DNA from: Oceanobacillus iheyensis HTE831
GTDB taxonomy: Bacteria; Bacillota; Bacilli; Bacillales; Amphibacillaceae
Direction of reading: 5' to 3'
Assembly: GCF_000011245.1 (NCBI RefSeq)
Contig: NC_004193.1
Coordinates: 2,954,501-3,018,500 of the forward strand
Length of the DNA stretch: 64,000 bases
Position 1 is the first letter of the stretch. Each line of letters opens with the position of its first letter. The position numbers and the translations under genes are program-made. This document shows, in pieces, positions 54,244 to 63,349 of the stretch. The notes below the pieces were generated by a model. That model saw nothing but the letters and a program-made list of their open reading frames with translations. It did no database searches and had not been told where the DNA came from.

Positions 54244-55689
54244 TTAGCTTATTATTCGGAAACCAACTTTTGTAGGTTTCCCAGAAAACTCTACTTCTTT
54301 ATCTTCAATGTGTTTTACGATCGATTTTCTTGATCCTTTTTGAACAAATTTCTTAAAATCTTCAACTGATTTCTGGTTTTCACTAATAAGATAAATCTCT
54401 ACTTCATTCTTCGTTATTTTCTTAGCATAACCATAAAGATTTCTTCTTAAAGCTTGTCTTCTAATATAAGTCATATACCCAACTTTGTTAAGTTGACCTG
54501 TTACTATATACTTCCTAGCATAAACGTCCTTTTTGGGTGTTTCTACAACCTTTAATTCTTCAACCGCCCAACTCTTTAAAGGTTCTAATAAGCTAAGATA
54601 ATCAAAATAAAATGGTGATCTGTATTTCCCTTTTGTTTCCGGGAAATAATAATCAATTATTGCTGCTGGTACATCCTTTGATTCGCCAATTAAAGGAAAT
54701 GGATGGAATCCAATTTCAGCAGTTGCGTTGATTTCAAGTACAACACCATTACTTGGATCGCTTGGATCTACAATTATATCAACACCACCATGAGGAATAG
54801 AAGGCAACGCCTTTAAAGCATCTACCGCTATTTGCCTAACAGATGGAGATAATTCATCAGTAGCTTCAATGGGATCACCACCAGAAGAAAGATTACTTTT
54901 CTCTCTTAAAATTACTTGTTCCCCTTTTTCAGGCACACTATTTAAATCATACCCGACTCTTTCAAGCATAAATGTTATCTCATAATCTGCCTCGATTGGT
55001 TTAGGAGATAAATACGGGTTCTTCTTTCTCTCTTCATTCTTTAGATCAATTAGTTTCTGCACGGTGTGCTTTCCATCTCCAATAATATTGGCCGGCTTTC
55101 TGTTCGTAGCACCAATCACTTGATCCCCGACTACATAAATACGGTACTCTTCACCTGGATAATGTTTTTCAACCAAATATTCCTTGTGGGAAAATTTAGA
55201 CCTTAATTCTTTCAATATACCCTTTAATTCTTCTTCTGAATTAATATTTGTATAAACACCTTTACCCATACTTCCTTTGAGAGGTTTTATAATTACTGGA
55301 TAATCTATTTCATTGGCATAGTTTATGATATCATTATCTTCCTCTAATACTTTTCCTAGGGGAATTGGTACATTGCTTTTCTGCAGATATGATTTCGTTT
55401 CTTCCTTATCCTGACAAATTCTAACTGCTTTATTAGTTACTTTATCGCCTCTAGAACGGAAAAAATAATGCGTTTTACTACCATCACTTAATGAATAAAA
55501 CTTTCCATGTGTACTACTATTCAAGCGATCTAACTTACATTTACTTGTTTCATCATTATACCAAGTTAGGTTTAATCCTCTTCTCCAACCTTCTAATGCA
55601 ACTAAATATGAACATAACTTAAATCCTGTTATATCTTTTACTACTCTTTTATTTAAGTGTGGAAGAAGTACCACTTCTTGAGATTTCAT
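54244..55689 (-). CDS. CphA-like ATP-grasp ligase with pseudo-acylphosphatase domain (1)
   Basis: A 481-residue protein. The shared N-terminal domain (SYLVALEGWRRGLNLTWYND, THYFFRSRGDKV) is followed by a cyanophycin-synthetase-like ATP-grasp domain (YPVIIKPLKGSMGKGVYTNI, RKPANIIGDGKHTVQKLID, NLSSGGDPIEATDEL, metal site EINATAEIGFHP). A C-terminal acylphosphatase-like domain (YIVTGQLNKVGYMTYIRRQA) completes it. The catalytic Arg and Asn of acylphosphatase are replaced by Met and Lys. It lacks the SWK tail of its sisters. ATG 55689 has GAGGAG seven bases upstream; a much longer in-frame extension overlaps the opposite-strand gene and is spurious. Confidence 0.83.
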   Translation of the reverse strand: MKSQEVVLLPHLNKRVVKDITGFKLCSYLVALEGWRRGLNLTWYNDETSKCKLDRLNSSTHGKFYSLSDGSKTHYFFRSRGDKVTNKAVRICQDKEETKSYLQKSNVPIPLGKVLEEDNDIINYANEIDYPVIIKPLKGSMGKGVYTNINSEEELKGILKELRSKFSHKEYLVEKHYPGEEYRIYVVGDQVIGATNRKPANIIGDGKHTVQKLIDLKNEERKKNPYLSPKPIEADYEITFMLERVGYDLNSVPEKGEQVILREKSNLSSGGDPIEATDELSPSVRQIAVDALKALPSIPHGGVDIIVDPSDPSNGVVLEINATAEIGFHPFPLIGESKDVPAAIIDYYFPETKGKYRSPFYFDYLSLLEPLKSWAVEELKVVETPKKDVYARKYIVTGQLNKVGYMTYIRRQALRRNLYGYAKKITKNEVEIYLISENQKSVEDFKKFVQKGSRKSIVKHIEDKEVEFSGKPTKVGFRIIS

Positions 55690-55847
55690 TATCATTCTCC
55701 TCAAATTCTTATAATTGAAACATTCTATACTATATATTATATTTAAATACATTATAAATAAAAAGCTATAACTACAAAATGGAATGAATAAGCAACTATG
55801 GTATAATATTATCGGGGAATAATACCTGTAAGTAAAGGGGAATAGAT

Positions 55848-57512
55848 ATGGTAGACAATCGCTTTTTAGAAAGTTTAACTCATGATATACCTGAAAAAGC
55901 AAATAATTATATGCTTAGCACATATAGTATAATTTTAGAAGCCTGGCGTAGAGGATTAGATATTAACATACGTATATTAAAAGAAAAATCTGGATCGATA
56001 GAACCTTACTACTCAATTAGTAATGGTGATAAAGTTCATCATTTTAGTGCTACAAGAGGTGATTTGGTTTCCAAGGAAGCTAAGGAGCTTACTAAAAATA
56101 AAGTAACGACCAAACAAATTCTAAATAAATATAAGGTTCCAACTCCTGAAGGCAAAGAATTTGAGGAAGAAGCTACTACAGAAGAAATTATTAGTTATGC
56201 TACAGCAATCGATTATCCTTTAGTAGTAAAGCCTGTATCTGGTACAGGTGGAAAAGGTGTTATTGCAGGAATTCAAAACGAAGAAGAGTTAGTAGAAGCG
56301 TTAGAATACGTGCGAGAAAAGTTAAATTCACCTAGAATTATTCTTGAAAAGTATTTTGAAGGTGAAGATTATCGGATTTATGTGATAGATGGACAAGTCA
56401 TTGCAGCATTAAAGAGGATAAAAGCTAATATTATAGGAAACGGAAATGACACTATAAAGAACTTAATAGATAAAAAGAATAAGTATCGTTCTCAGCTCCC
56501 ATCATTGACAAATCGGCCAATTAAAGTAGATGATGAAACAAAAACGCTTATCCGAAGAGCAGGATATACAATGGATTCTGTTTTACCTGATGGTGAATTA
56601 CTGTATATTAAAACGAAGAATAATGTATCGGCCGGCGGGGACTCTATTGATATAACAGAACAACTATCTGAAAGTATTAAACAAATCGCAATTGATGCAA
56701 CTAATTGTTTTGGATCACTTCCCCATTGTGGCTTAGATTTGATGGTTGATGAAGCTAATGACAAGGCAGTTATTATAGAAATCAATTCACGAGCCCATAT
56801 TACACAGCATCTATTTCCAATGGAAGGCCAAGCTAGGGATATCCCTGGAAGTTTAATTGATTTTTACTTTCCTGAGACCAAAAATTATAATCGCTTAGAT
56901 TCTTTTAAAATGTTTATTGATTTCGAATATATTTATGATTCCTGTATAAGTAGAGAAGCTGCTGAAATACGCATACCAAAGAAACCAGAAGGTCCAATCT
57001 TATTAACACGTTATTTAATAAACGGCGTAAAATTAACAGATAAATTTGCAGCTCGAGTTAAACGATTAGCTTATAATACTCAAGTTAGTGGTTATATAAA
57101 ACCTTTAAATAATGGTGATATCTCTATTATCGTTGGAGGCAATGAAAATAAGATTGAACAATTTAAAAAGAGCTTAAATAAATATCTACCTAAATTCAGT
57201 AAAAAATATGAAATTACAGCTAAGAAACGTACTACCCCTATACCTCACGGATTTCATATACATGATAATAAAGCTCAGGATTCTAATAATGCAGTATCGG
57301 CTTCTACAAATGAATATATGAAGAAATATAGTAATCTTCAATCTGATTATCAACAACTTATAAGGAAAGTTGCTGAATATGAAAAAAGAGAGAGATTATT
57401 AGAAATAACTCAAAAACAAAATAAGCAATTGAAGAAAAGGCTTAAATTAATGGAAAATAGTACTTCTTGGAAAATCACTAAACCAATTAGGAAATTAACA
57501 CGAAAAAAATAA
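55848..57512 (+). CDS. CphA-like ATP-grasp ligase with pseudo-acylphosphatase domain and SWK tail (2)
   Basis: A 554-residue member of the same family, the only one on the plus strand. N-terminal domain: IILEAWRRGLDINI and HHFSATRGDLV. ATP-grasp: YPLVVKPVSGTGGKGVIAGI, KRIKANIIGNGNDTIKNLID, NNVSAGGDSIDITEQL and EINSRAHITQHLF. The acylphosphatase-like domain (NGVKLTDKFAARVKRLAYNT) lacks the catalytic Arg and Asn. A coiled-coil stretch (~510-540) ends in STSWKITKPIRKLTRKK. It is the most divergent of the four. AAAGGGG precedes ATG; a terminator follows. Confidence 0.83.
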   Translation: MVDNRFLESLTHDIPEKANNYMLSTYSIILEAWRRGLDINIRILKEKSGSIEPYYSISNGDKVHHFSATRGDLVSKEAKELTKNKVTTKQILNKYKVPTPEGKEFEEEATTEEIISYATAIDYPLVVKPVSGTGGKGVIAGIQNEEELVEALEYVREKLNSPRIILEKYFEGEDYRIYVIDGQVIAALKRIKANIIGNGNDTIKNLIDKKNKYRSQLPSLTNRPIKVDDETKTLIRRAGYTMDSVLPDGELLYIKTKNNVSAGGDSIDITEQLSESIKQIAIDATNCFGSLPHCGLDLMVDEANDKAVIIEINSRAHITQHLFPMEGQARDIPGSLIDFYFPETKNYNRLDSFKMFIDFEYIYDSCISREAAEIRIPKKPEGPILLTRYLINGVKLTDKFAARVKRLAYNTQVSGYIKPLNNGDISIIVGGNENKIEQFKKSLNKYLPKFSKKYEITAKKRTTPIPHGFHIHDNKAQDSNNAVSASTNEYMKKYSNLQSDYQQLIRKVAEYEKRERLLEITQKQNKQLKKRLKLMENSTSWKITKPIRKLTRKK

Positions 57513-57528
57513 TTAGCCTCGCTTACCT

Positions 57529-57572
57529 AAAAAAGTCCGAACCTCCCACTTAGGGTGATTCAGGACTTTTTT
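57529..57572. terminator. Bidirectional terminator
   Basis: AAAAAAGTCC and GGACTTTTTT bracket a loop with further partial pairing (ACCTCCCACT/AGGGTGATT). It lies between the convergent ligase and CapA genes. Confidence 0.75.
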
Positions 57573-57574
57573 AA

Positions 57575-58606
57575 TTATCTTACTTCTAACTCTGGCATCC
57601 ATTTTGTTAATCGATTATTCAATTCACTAAATACTTCTAAACTATCAAATGTATCGTGTATAGTTTTAATATAAGGATTTTTTTCAATATACTTATTGAA
57701 ATGATGCATTTGATAATTTTCTTTTTTACTTGCTGCTACATATGTCAAATCGATTTTAGGGTTTGTAATAGTAATCTTGCTGTCCGAATTCTTTTCAATA
57801 TCTATTGATAATGCTCCTCCAATTTGACGATAGAGGCCTTTTTGGCCAGAGTAAAAATTTCCTAAAGAATAAATAACAAAGGTTTTCTTTCCACGTGAAT
57901 TAGTAATCCACTCAGCAGGTTGCAATACATGTGGATGATGCCCAAGAATAATATCCGCTCCAGCGTCAGACAATGAAGAAGCAATATCGACTTGTGCTGA
58001 ACCCGGTATAAGTGCATACTCTCTTCCAAAGTGAGTAGCAACAACTACAACATCTGGATTCTCTTCTTTTTTTAAACGTTCTATCTCTCTTCTAATACCT
58101 GCTGTTGATCCGTTTACAATTCGATTCAATAAATACTCTTTCTTTTTTGGTGGATTCTTACCTAATGTTACAGCAGTGTACGATAGCACAGCAATTTTGA
58201 TACCATTTTTTTCAACAATCCGGAATTTCTGCTGATCTTTTTTTGATTTATGTGATCCAACGTAATCTAATCCTATACTTTCTAAGTTACTAATTGATTT
58301 CAACACGCCTTCTTCGCCATAATCCAGACTGTGATTATTTGAATTAGTAACTATATTGGTACCAAATTCTTGGAGATTTTCAGCTAATTCTATCGGATTA
58401 TTAAATTCTGGGAAAGAAGACAGACCAAGCTCTTCTCCCGCTACTATTGATTCTAGATTAACAATTGATACGTCGCCATTACCAATCAACTTTTGTGCAG
58501 GAGCCATCTTGTCTTTAAAATCATATTTACCGTTCTTTTTACTAATGTCGTATATTCTGGAATGTAATAATACATCACCAGTAGCTACAAGTTTAACCTT
58601 CGACAT
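57575..58606 (-). CDS. capA: CapA/PgsA-type poly-gamma-glutamate capsule protein
   Basis: A 343-residue calcineurin-like phosphoesterase-fold protein: VATGDVLLHSRIYD, SIVNLESIVAG, VTNSNNHSLDYGEEG, VVVATHFGREYALIP and DIILGHHPHVLQPAEW are the conserved metal-site motifs of the CapA family. In B. subtilis/anthracis CapA/PgsA works with the CapB/CapC ligase and exporter; no CapB or CapC homologue is present here. It has no obvious membrane anchor. It is the only non-ligase gene of the array and lies 20 bases after an ATP-grasp gene on the same strand, so a shared transcript is likely. Confidence 0.85.
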   Translation of the reverse strand: MSKVKLVATGDVLLHSRIYDISKKNGKYDFKDKMAPAQKLIGNGDVSIVNLESIVAGEELGLSSFPEFNNPIELAENLQEFGTNIVTNSNNHSLDYGEEGVLKSISNLESIGLDYVGSHKSKKDQQKFRIVEKNGIKIAVLSYTAVTLGKNPPKKKEYLLNRIVNGSTAGIRREIERLKKEENPDVVVVATHFGREYALIPGSAQVDIASSLSDAGADIILGHHPHVLQPAEWITNSRGKKTFVIYSLGNFYSGQKGLYRQIGGALSIDIEKNSDSKITITNPKIDLTYVAASKKENYQMHHFNKYIEKNPYIKTIHDTFDSLEVFSELNNRLTKWMPELEVR

Positions 58607-58626
58607 TGTAACACCTCCAAATCCCT

Positions 58627-60279
58627 TTATTTATTTTTTGTCTTTATTAGTCCTCCCAGCTTTCTTACAGGTTCCGTATACTTCCAAGAGCTACTTCTTA
58701 AAATATGTTTTAAGTCTTTATCAGCTCGGTTTTTTAACTTCCTCATACGTTGCAAATCTCTGTCCATCTTACGTAAAGCATGTTGTACAGATCGTACATT
58801 ATTTGTATTATACTGTTCAGAAATTTCGAACCCAACTGTTATTGGATCTTCGTATACTTCCTCTTTGATTTTAGAAATACTTGATCCTTGTGGATACCCT
58901 TGTATGATATCTTTAAAACCTTCAACAGTTTTCTTATCGGTACTAGCGACAACTATTTCAATCTCATCGAATACAATACTTTTAACGTAACCATGTAAAT
59001 TATGTTGTATGGCTTGTTGCTTCAGCCATTTATGGAAGTTATATCTTTGTACATTCCCTTTTACAATATATTGTTTCGCATACAGTTCTCCTATTGGTGC
59101 CGGAGCTACCTCCACTTCTAAAGCAGCTCTATTTTCAAGAGGTTCTAGCAAGGTAATTAAATCAAAATATACTTTTGATTTTCTCGTGTCTACTTGTCCT
59201 TTTGTTTCCGGGAAATAATAATCAACGATTGCTTTAGGAATATCTCTTGCTTTTCCTTCTATTGGATATAGAGCACCACCAATTTGTGCTGTAGGATTTA
59301 ATTCTATAACCACAGCCGCACCTTTTAAATCTCCGCGATCATTTACAATAATGTCTACTCCCCCGTGTGGAAAGTCTGGGACAGCTTTCAAAGCATCAAT
59401 TGCAATTTTTTTGTACTCTTCAGGAAGGCTGTCAGTTACATCTACTGGATCCCCACCAGAAGATACATTTGTCTTCTCACGTAGATAAATAACCTTTCCT
59501 TTATCCGGAACACTCTGTAGACTATATCCTGCCTCTTCAATAAATTCTAAGATTTCTACATCCATATGAATAAGACAGCTGTTGAGCCGAGCATTCTGTT
59601 TTCGTACATTATTCTTCATACTGATTAATTCTTCTATTGTATGTTCCCCATCCCCAATAATATTGGCGGGTACGCGATTATAAGCTGCAACTACTTCATC
59701 ACCAACAACATATACACGATATTCCTTACCACTTACATATTGTTCTACAACGACTTCTTTATAATCTAACTCCGTTCTTACATAGTGTAATGCTTTTATT
59801 AATTGCTCTTCATTTTTTATATTTGTTACTACACCGTTCCCAAGACTGGCATTGGTTGGTTTAAGGACTAGAGGAAACCCTAGGGTCTTACTATATTCAA
59901 TAATTTCTTCATTCGTACTTTCCGGCTCAAATCCTTTTCCTAATGGAATAGGTACACCAGCTTTTTCCATATAGATTTTCGTATCATCTTTCTCAGAACC
60001 TATATCAACAGCTTCATTAGAAACAAGGTCTCCACGTGTTCGAAAGAAGTAATGGGTTTGTTCTTCAGAGGAAAGTGAAAATAATCTTCCAGGTGGATTC
60101 ACTCCGAATATAATCATATCTTGAAAATGCTCAGAGTCTTTTGTATACCACTTTAATTTTAGTCCTCTTCTCCAGCCTTCCAATGCTACTGCAAAAGCAT
60201 CAAGTCTTGTTTTTCTTGCATTTCTTGTTATTTCATTTGTTAAATGAGGAAGACTAATTCCTAATGGTCTCTCTTTCAT
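58627..60279 (-). CDS. CphA-like ATP-grasp ligase with pseudo-acylphosphatase domain and SWK tail (3)
   Basis: A 550-residue protein. Shared N-terminal domain (AVALEGWRRGLKLKWYTK, THYFFRTRGDLVSNEAVDIG). ATP-grasp: FPLVLKPTNASLGNGVVTNI, NRVPANIIGDGEHTIEELIS, NVSSGGDPVDVTDSL, FPHGGVDIIVND and ELNPTAQIGGALYPIEGKA. The acylphosphatase-like domain (YIVKGNVQRYNFHKWLKQQA) has His and Ser in place of the catalytic Arg and Asn. The tail is SSSWKYTEPVRKLGGLI. It lies 20 bases upstream of capA and 22 bases downstream of another ligase, so an operon running from the window's right edge to capA is likely. Confidence 0.85.
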   Translation of the reverse strand: MKERPLGISLPHLTNEITRNARKTRLDAFAVALEGWRRGLKLKWYTKDSEHFQDMIIFGVNPPGRLFSLSSEEQTHYFFRTRGDLVSNEAVDIGSEKDDTKIYMEKAGVPIPLGKGFEPESTNEEIIEYSKTLGFPLVLKPTNASLGNGVVTNIKNEEQLIKALHYVRTELDYKEVVVEQYVSGKEYRVYVVGDEVVAAYNRVPANIIGDGEHTIEELISMKNNVRKQNARLNSCLIHMDVEILEFIEEAGYSLQSVPDKGKVIYLREKTNVSSGGDPVDVTDSLPEEYKKIAIDALKAVPDFPHGGVDIIVNDRGDLKGAAVVIELNPTAQIGGALYPIEGKARDIPKAIVDYYFPETKGQVDTRKSKVYFDLITLLEPLENRAALEVEVAPAPIGELYAKQYIVKGNVQRYNFHKWLKQQAIQHNLHGYVKSIVFDEIEIVVASTDKKTVEGFKDIIQGYPQGSSISKIKEEVYEDPITVGFEISEQYNTNNVRSVQHALRKMDRDLQRMRKLKNRADKDLKHILRSSSWKYTEPVRKLGGLIKTKNK

Positions 60280-60301
60280 TCTTTATTCCTCCTATTTTTC
60301 C

Positions 60302-61921
60302 TTACTTCTTCAATTTCTTAAACATGGAGCCGACTGCTCGTACTGGCGTCGTTGCTTTCCAAGAGAAGCTTTCATAATACTTCCTACGCTCTACTTCTGC
60401 TTTCTTTAGTGCTCTTTCTGTTACTTCTAACTCTTGCTTATACATCTTTAATTCTTCCAGTTGTGTTTTTAAATCTGTCTTTATTTCAAATCCGACTTTT
60501 ATAGGTTCATCGTAATTCTCTTCACTAACTTCCATTACTTGTGCTCTTTCTTCGTCTTCCCAGAAAGCATGTTTGAAGTCATCCACCATTTCGGGGTCTG
60601 CTCCTCCAACAACTACTTCTAAGTCTCCATTATCCATCTTCATAATATAACCGTGGAGAAAACGCTCAAACGCTTGTTTTCTCAAACCTCGGTGATAACC
60701 TAGCTCTTGTACATTCCCAGTAACAATATATTTTTTCATATAAATTTTCTCTTGCGGACAAGGAGTTACTGTTGTAACAACCGCATCTCTATTTTGAAGT
60801 GGATCAAGAACATCATGAAAATCAAAATAGGTATTTGTTTTCTTCTTGTCTGATATAGTTTCTGGAAAGTAATAATCGATTATCGCATTTGGAATATCGC
60901 GTGACTTTCCTTGAATAGGATAAAGCAATCCTCCTAATTGCGAGGTTGGATTTAGCTCAATAATGTATGACTCATTCGTATCAGGATCACAAATCATATC
61001 TACGGCACCATGAGCAAGTCCTGGTACAGCTTGAACCGCCTTTACAGCATAGTCTTTTACATGCTGAGGAAGTTCATCAAAGACATCAATCGGATCACCG
61101 CCTAAAGAAATATTACCTTTTGAATTTAGGTATACCTGTTCTCCATTTTCTGGTACTGACTCTAAGGTATACCCTTGTCTTCCAATATAATTAATACTTT
61201 CATCATCAGCCTTTATTAAACAACTAACCAATCTTGGATTCAGTTTACGTTCGTTGTTCTTAATATCGATTAATGCACGTACAGTATTTACGCCATCTCC
61301 AATAATATTTGGTGGCATACGGTGCATAGCAGCTACAGCTTTATCACCAACAACATACAGTCTGTAATCTTTCCCTGGAATAAATTGCTCTAAGATAATA
61401 TCTTGATAACCTAATTCATTTCGTAAGTAGTCTAATGAATACTCTAGTTCACTAGAGCTTGTGATATTAGAAATTACCCCTCTTCCAAAGCTACCATCAG
61501 TTGGTTTGATTACAATTGGATAACCTACCTGTCCAGCATACTCAATAATCTCTTGATTCGTTATCTCTTTTTTAAATTGCTTTCCATCCGGAACACGTAC
61601 CCCATTCTCAGATAGTATCTTTTTTGTTCTTTCTTTATCTTTACCAATATCTACTGCATCATTAGAAACTTTATCTCCTCGAGTACGGAAGAAGTAATGT
61701 GTGTTTTGCTTAGAACTTAATGAAAATAATTGTCCCGGTCTATCCACAAACCATGTCCTCATTTCACTAAATTTCTCCGAATCTTTAACATGCCATCTTA
61801 ATTTAAGCCCTCTTCTCCAACCTTCAAGGGCTATTACATAAGAATCAAGTAAATTTCCGTGTGCATCTGCAACTATGTCTTCAGAAAGGTGTGATAGCCA
61901 TTCTGCATTATTCTCATTCAT
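60302..61921 (-). CDS. CphA-like ATP-grasp ligase with pseudo-acylphosphatase domain and SWK tail (4)
   Basis: A 539-residue protein. Shared N-terminal domain (VIALEGWRRGLKLRWHVK, THYFFRTRGDKVSNDAVDIG). ATP-grasp: YPIVIKPTDGSFGRGVISNI, HRMPPNIIGDGVNTVRALID, NISLGGDPIDVFDEL, LAHGAVDMICDPDTN and ELNPTSQLGGLLYPIQGKS. The acylphosphatase-like domain (YIVTGNVQELGYHRGLRKQA) keeps the VQ-x-x-GY scaffold but has His for Arg and Lys for Asn. The tail is FSWKATTPVRAVGSMFKKL. It resembles gene (3) closely, suggesting recent duplication. It lies 18 bases downstream of the TupA-like gene. Confidence 0.85.
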   Translation of the reverse strand: MNENNAEWLSHLSEDIVADAHGNLLDSYVIALEGWRRGLKLRWHVKDSEKFSEMRTWFVDRPGQLFSLSSKQNTHYFFRTRGDKVSNDAVDIGKDKERTKKILSENGVRVPDGKQFKKEITNQEIIEYAGQVGYPIVIKPTDGSFGRGVISNITSSSELEYSLDYLRNELGYQDIILEQFIPGKDYRLYVVGDKAVAAMHRMPPNIIGDGVNTVRALIDIKNNERKLNPRLVSCLIKADDESINYIGRQGYTLESVPENGEQVYLNSKGNISLGGDPIDVFDELPQHVKDYAVKAVQAVPGLAHGAVDMICDPDTNESYIIELNPTSQLGGLLYPIQGKSRDIPNAIIDYYFPETISDKKKTNTYFDFHDVLDPLQNRDAVVTTVTPCPQEKIYMKKYIVTGNVQELGYHRGLRKQAFERFLHGYIMKMDNGDLEVVVGGADPEMVDDFKHAFWEDEERAQVMEVSEENYDEPIKVGFEIKTDLKTQLEELKMYKQELEVTERALKKAEVERRKYYESFSWKATTPVRAVGSMFKKLKK

Positions 61922-61939
61922 TTGTTATCCTCCTAAAAC

Positions 61940-63349
61940 CTATCCTACACTATCATTATTTGCTTCTTGTTTTATTTTTTTATATTCTTCAAATTGCTTT
62001 CCATTTATTAAATCATGTTCGAGCTTACCTTGTGCTTCTACAAAGTAATCCCCCAGCAATTCATCCGTTTCGTCATCAAACTCATCATAGTTCCCTGGTT
62101 TTGGTGTGAATTCTCCAAATACTAATCCATCCTCAGATTTGAGAAAATCAATACGAATAAAAGGAGAAGGGATACGCGAACTAATTGTTGCGGCTAATTC
62201 CATCTCATCATTCGTTACACCTAAACCTTCAAACAAACTATTATTATACTTTCCAGTAAACACTCTGTTCCCTTCAGCGTCCCACCAGCAATATTTCGAT
62301 TCTGGTGTACGGATTATTTCAAGTACTAACCCTACTTGTCCATAAAAACAATAAAATTTTATATCTCTAGCCGGTGTCTTATCATTATTATCCTCTAATA
62401 TTAATTCTTCTATTACCCATTGATCTTTTTCTACTCTCTTCTCTACTATGTCCTTTTCCATGCGGCTTAACAGTAAATCCCAATTGGATAGTATTTCTCC
62501 ATTTTTCACGTTTATTATATCATTAATTTCATTAACAATATAAACACCTCTTCCACCTGCCCCATTTACTGGTTTAATTACGATATTGGCTTTTTGAGGA
62601 ATTTGTTTATACGTGTAGGACTCTACACTTAACCAAGGTATTCGAACTTGTTGAGATTCCATAAAACGATAAGCTATTTTCTTGTCATCTAAGACCATTT
62701 CAGGAAGTTCACCAGTTATTTGATACTGCCTCATTCGATTCGTTAAACTTGCTCGATAGGATGCCACATGCTTCAATGAAAAATCATCATCTGAAAATGC
62801 TGATCGAATCATAAATTCAGGTGTTTTTTCTTTTAGAACTTTAAATAATTTTTGGTATATATGTTGCTTGTATTCTTGTGGTTCTGAACTAAATATCCTA
62901 GCAATCGATTGTAATAAAAAGTTAAAATTCGCCTCGGCTATTCTATGTTGGTCAATATATTGATTTATCAGCTCAATAATTTCACCATTATCTTTTTTGT
63001 TTTTTGCATATCTCCAAATACTTTCATAATCAAATTCCTGTACTTGCATACGAAGTCGATCTGTTTCTTCTTTTAATGTTGATAACTTAAGGTGGTATGT
63101 CATTATTTCTTCTTCTAAATGCTCGATATATACATCCTTTTCCTTGCTAGAAGAAGCTAACTTTCGCAGTCTTGCGGTTTTCTTCATTGTGTTACTTTCT
63201 ATGATTTGTTGAATTAACTTTTCATGTTTTTTAATTTCTACTTTCGTCTTATCAATTTTAGCTTCTGTTTCTATAAGTTGATCTAATTTTTCGGAATAAT
63301 CTCTTCCTGCAATATTACTTTCTTTATCTGCTTCATTTATTTGAGTCAT
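61940..63349 (-). CDS. TupA-like ATP-grasp protein with N-terminal coiled coil
   Basis: About 469 residues from ATG 63349 (GGGAGG ten bases upstream). Residues ~10-120 form a long coiled coil. The middle is a helical region. The C-terminal half is an ATP-grasp domain: NIVIKPVNGAGGRGVYIVNE, WVIEELI, DIKFYCFYGQVGLVLEIIR, PSPFIRIDFLKSEDGLVFGEF and TPKPGNYDEF. The FYCF...RIDF...GE-T pattern resembles the TupA-like family, whose founder is needed for teichuronopeptide in alkaliphilic Bacillus. It overlaps the upstream gene by 17 bases. The substrate is unknown. Confidence 0.7.
   Translation of the reverse strand: MTQINEADKESNIAGRDYSEKLDQLIETEAKIDKTKVEIKKHEKLIQQIIESNTMKKTARLRKLASSSKEKDVYIEHLEEEIMTYHLKLSTLKEETDRLRMQVQEFDYESIWRYAKNKKDNGEIIELINQYIDQHRIAEANFNFLLQSIARIFSSEPQEYKQHIYQKLFKVLKEKTPEFMIRSAFSDDDFSLKHVASYRASLTNRMRQYQITGELPEMVLDDKKIAYRFMESQQVRIPWLSVESYTYKQIPQKANIVIKPVNGAGGRGVYIVNEINDIINVKNGEILSNWDLLLSRMEKDIVEKRVEKDQWVIEELILEDNNDKTPARDIKFYCFYGQVGLVLEIIRTPESKYCWWDAEGNRVFTGKYNNSLFEGLGVTNDEMELAATISSRIPSPFIRIDFLKSEDGLVFGEFTPKPGNYDEFDDETDELLGDYFVEAQGKLEHDLINGKQFEEYKKIKQEANNDSVG

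Noticed and set aside
55690..55902. N-terminal extension of the minus-strand ligase ending at 54244
   Set aside because: The extra residues are hydrophobic nonsense absent from its three paralogues, overlap the start of the opposite-strand ligase, and a good ribosome site sits before ATG 55689.
57575..58606. Complete poly-gamma-glutamate (capBCA/pgsBCA) capsule operon
   Set aside because: CapA is present, but no CapB-type ligase or CapC membrane protein is encoded in the window.
54244..61921. Classical cyanophycin synthetase operon
   Set aside because: The proteins have a single ATP-grasp domain, lack the C-terminal Mur-ligase half of CphA, and no cyanophycinase gene is present.
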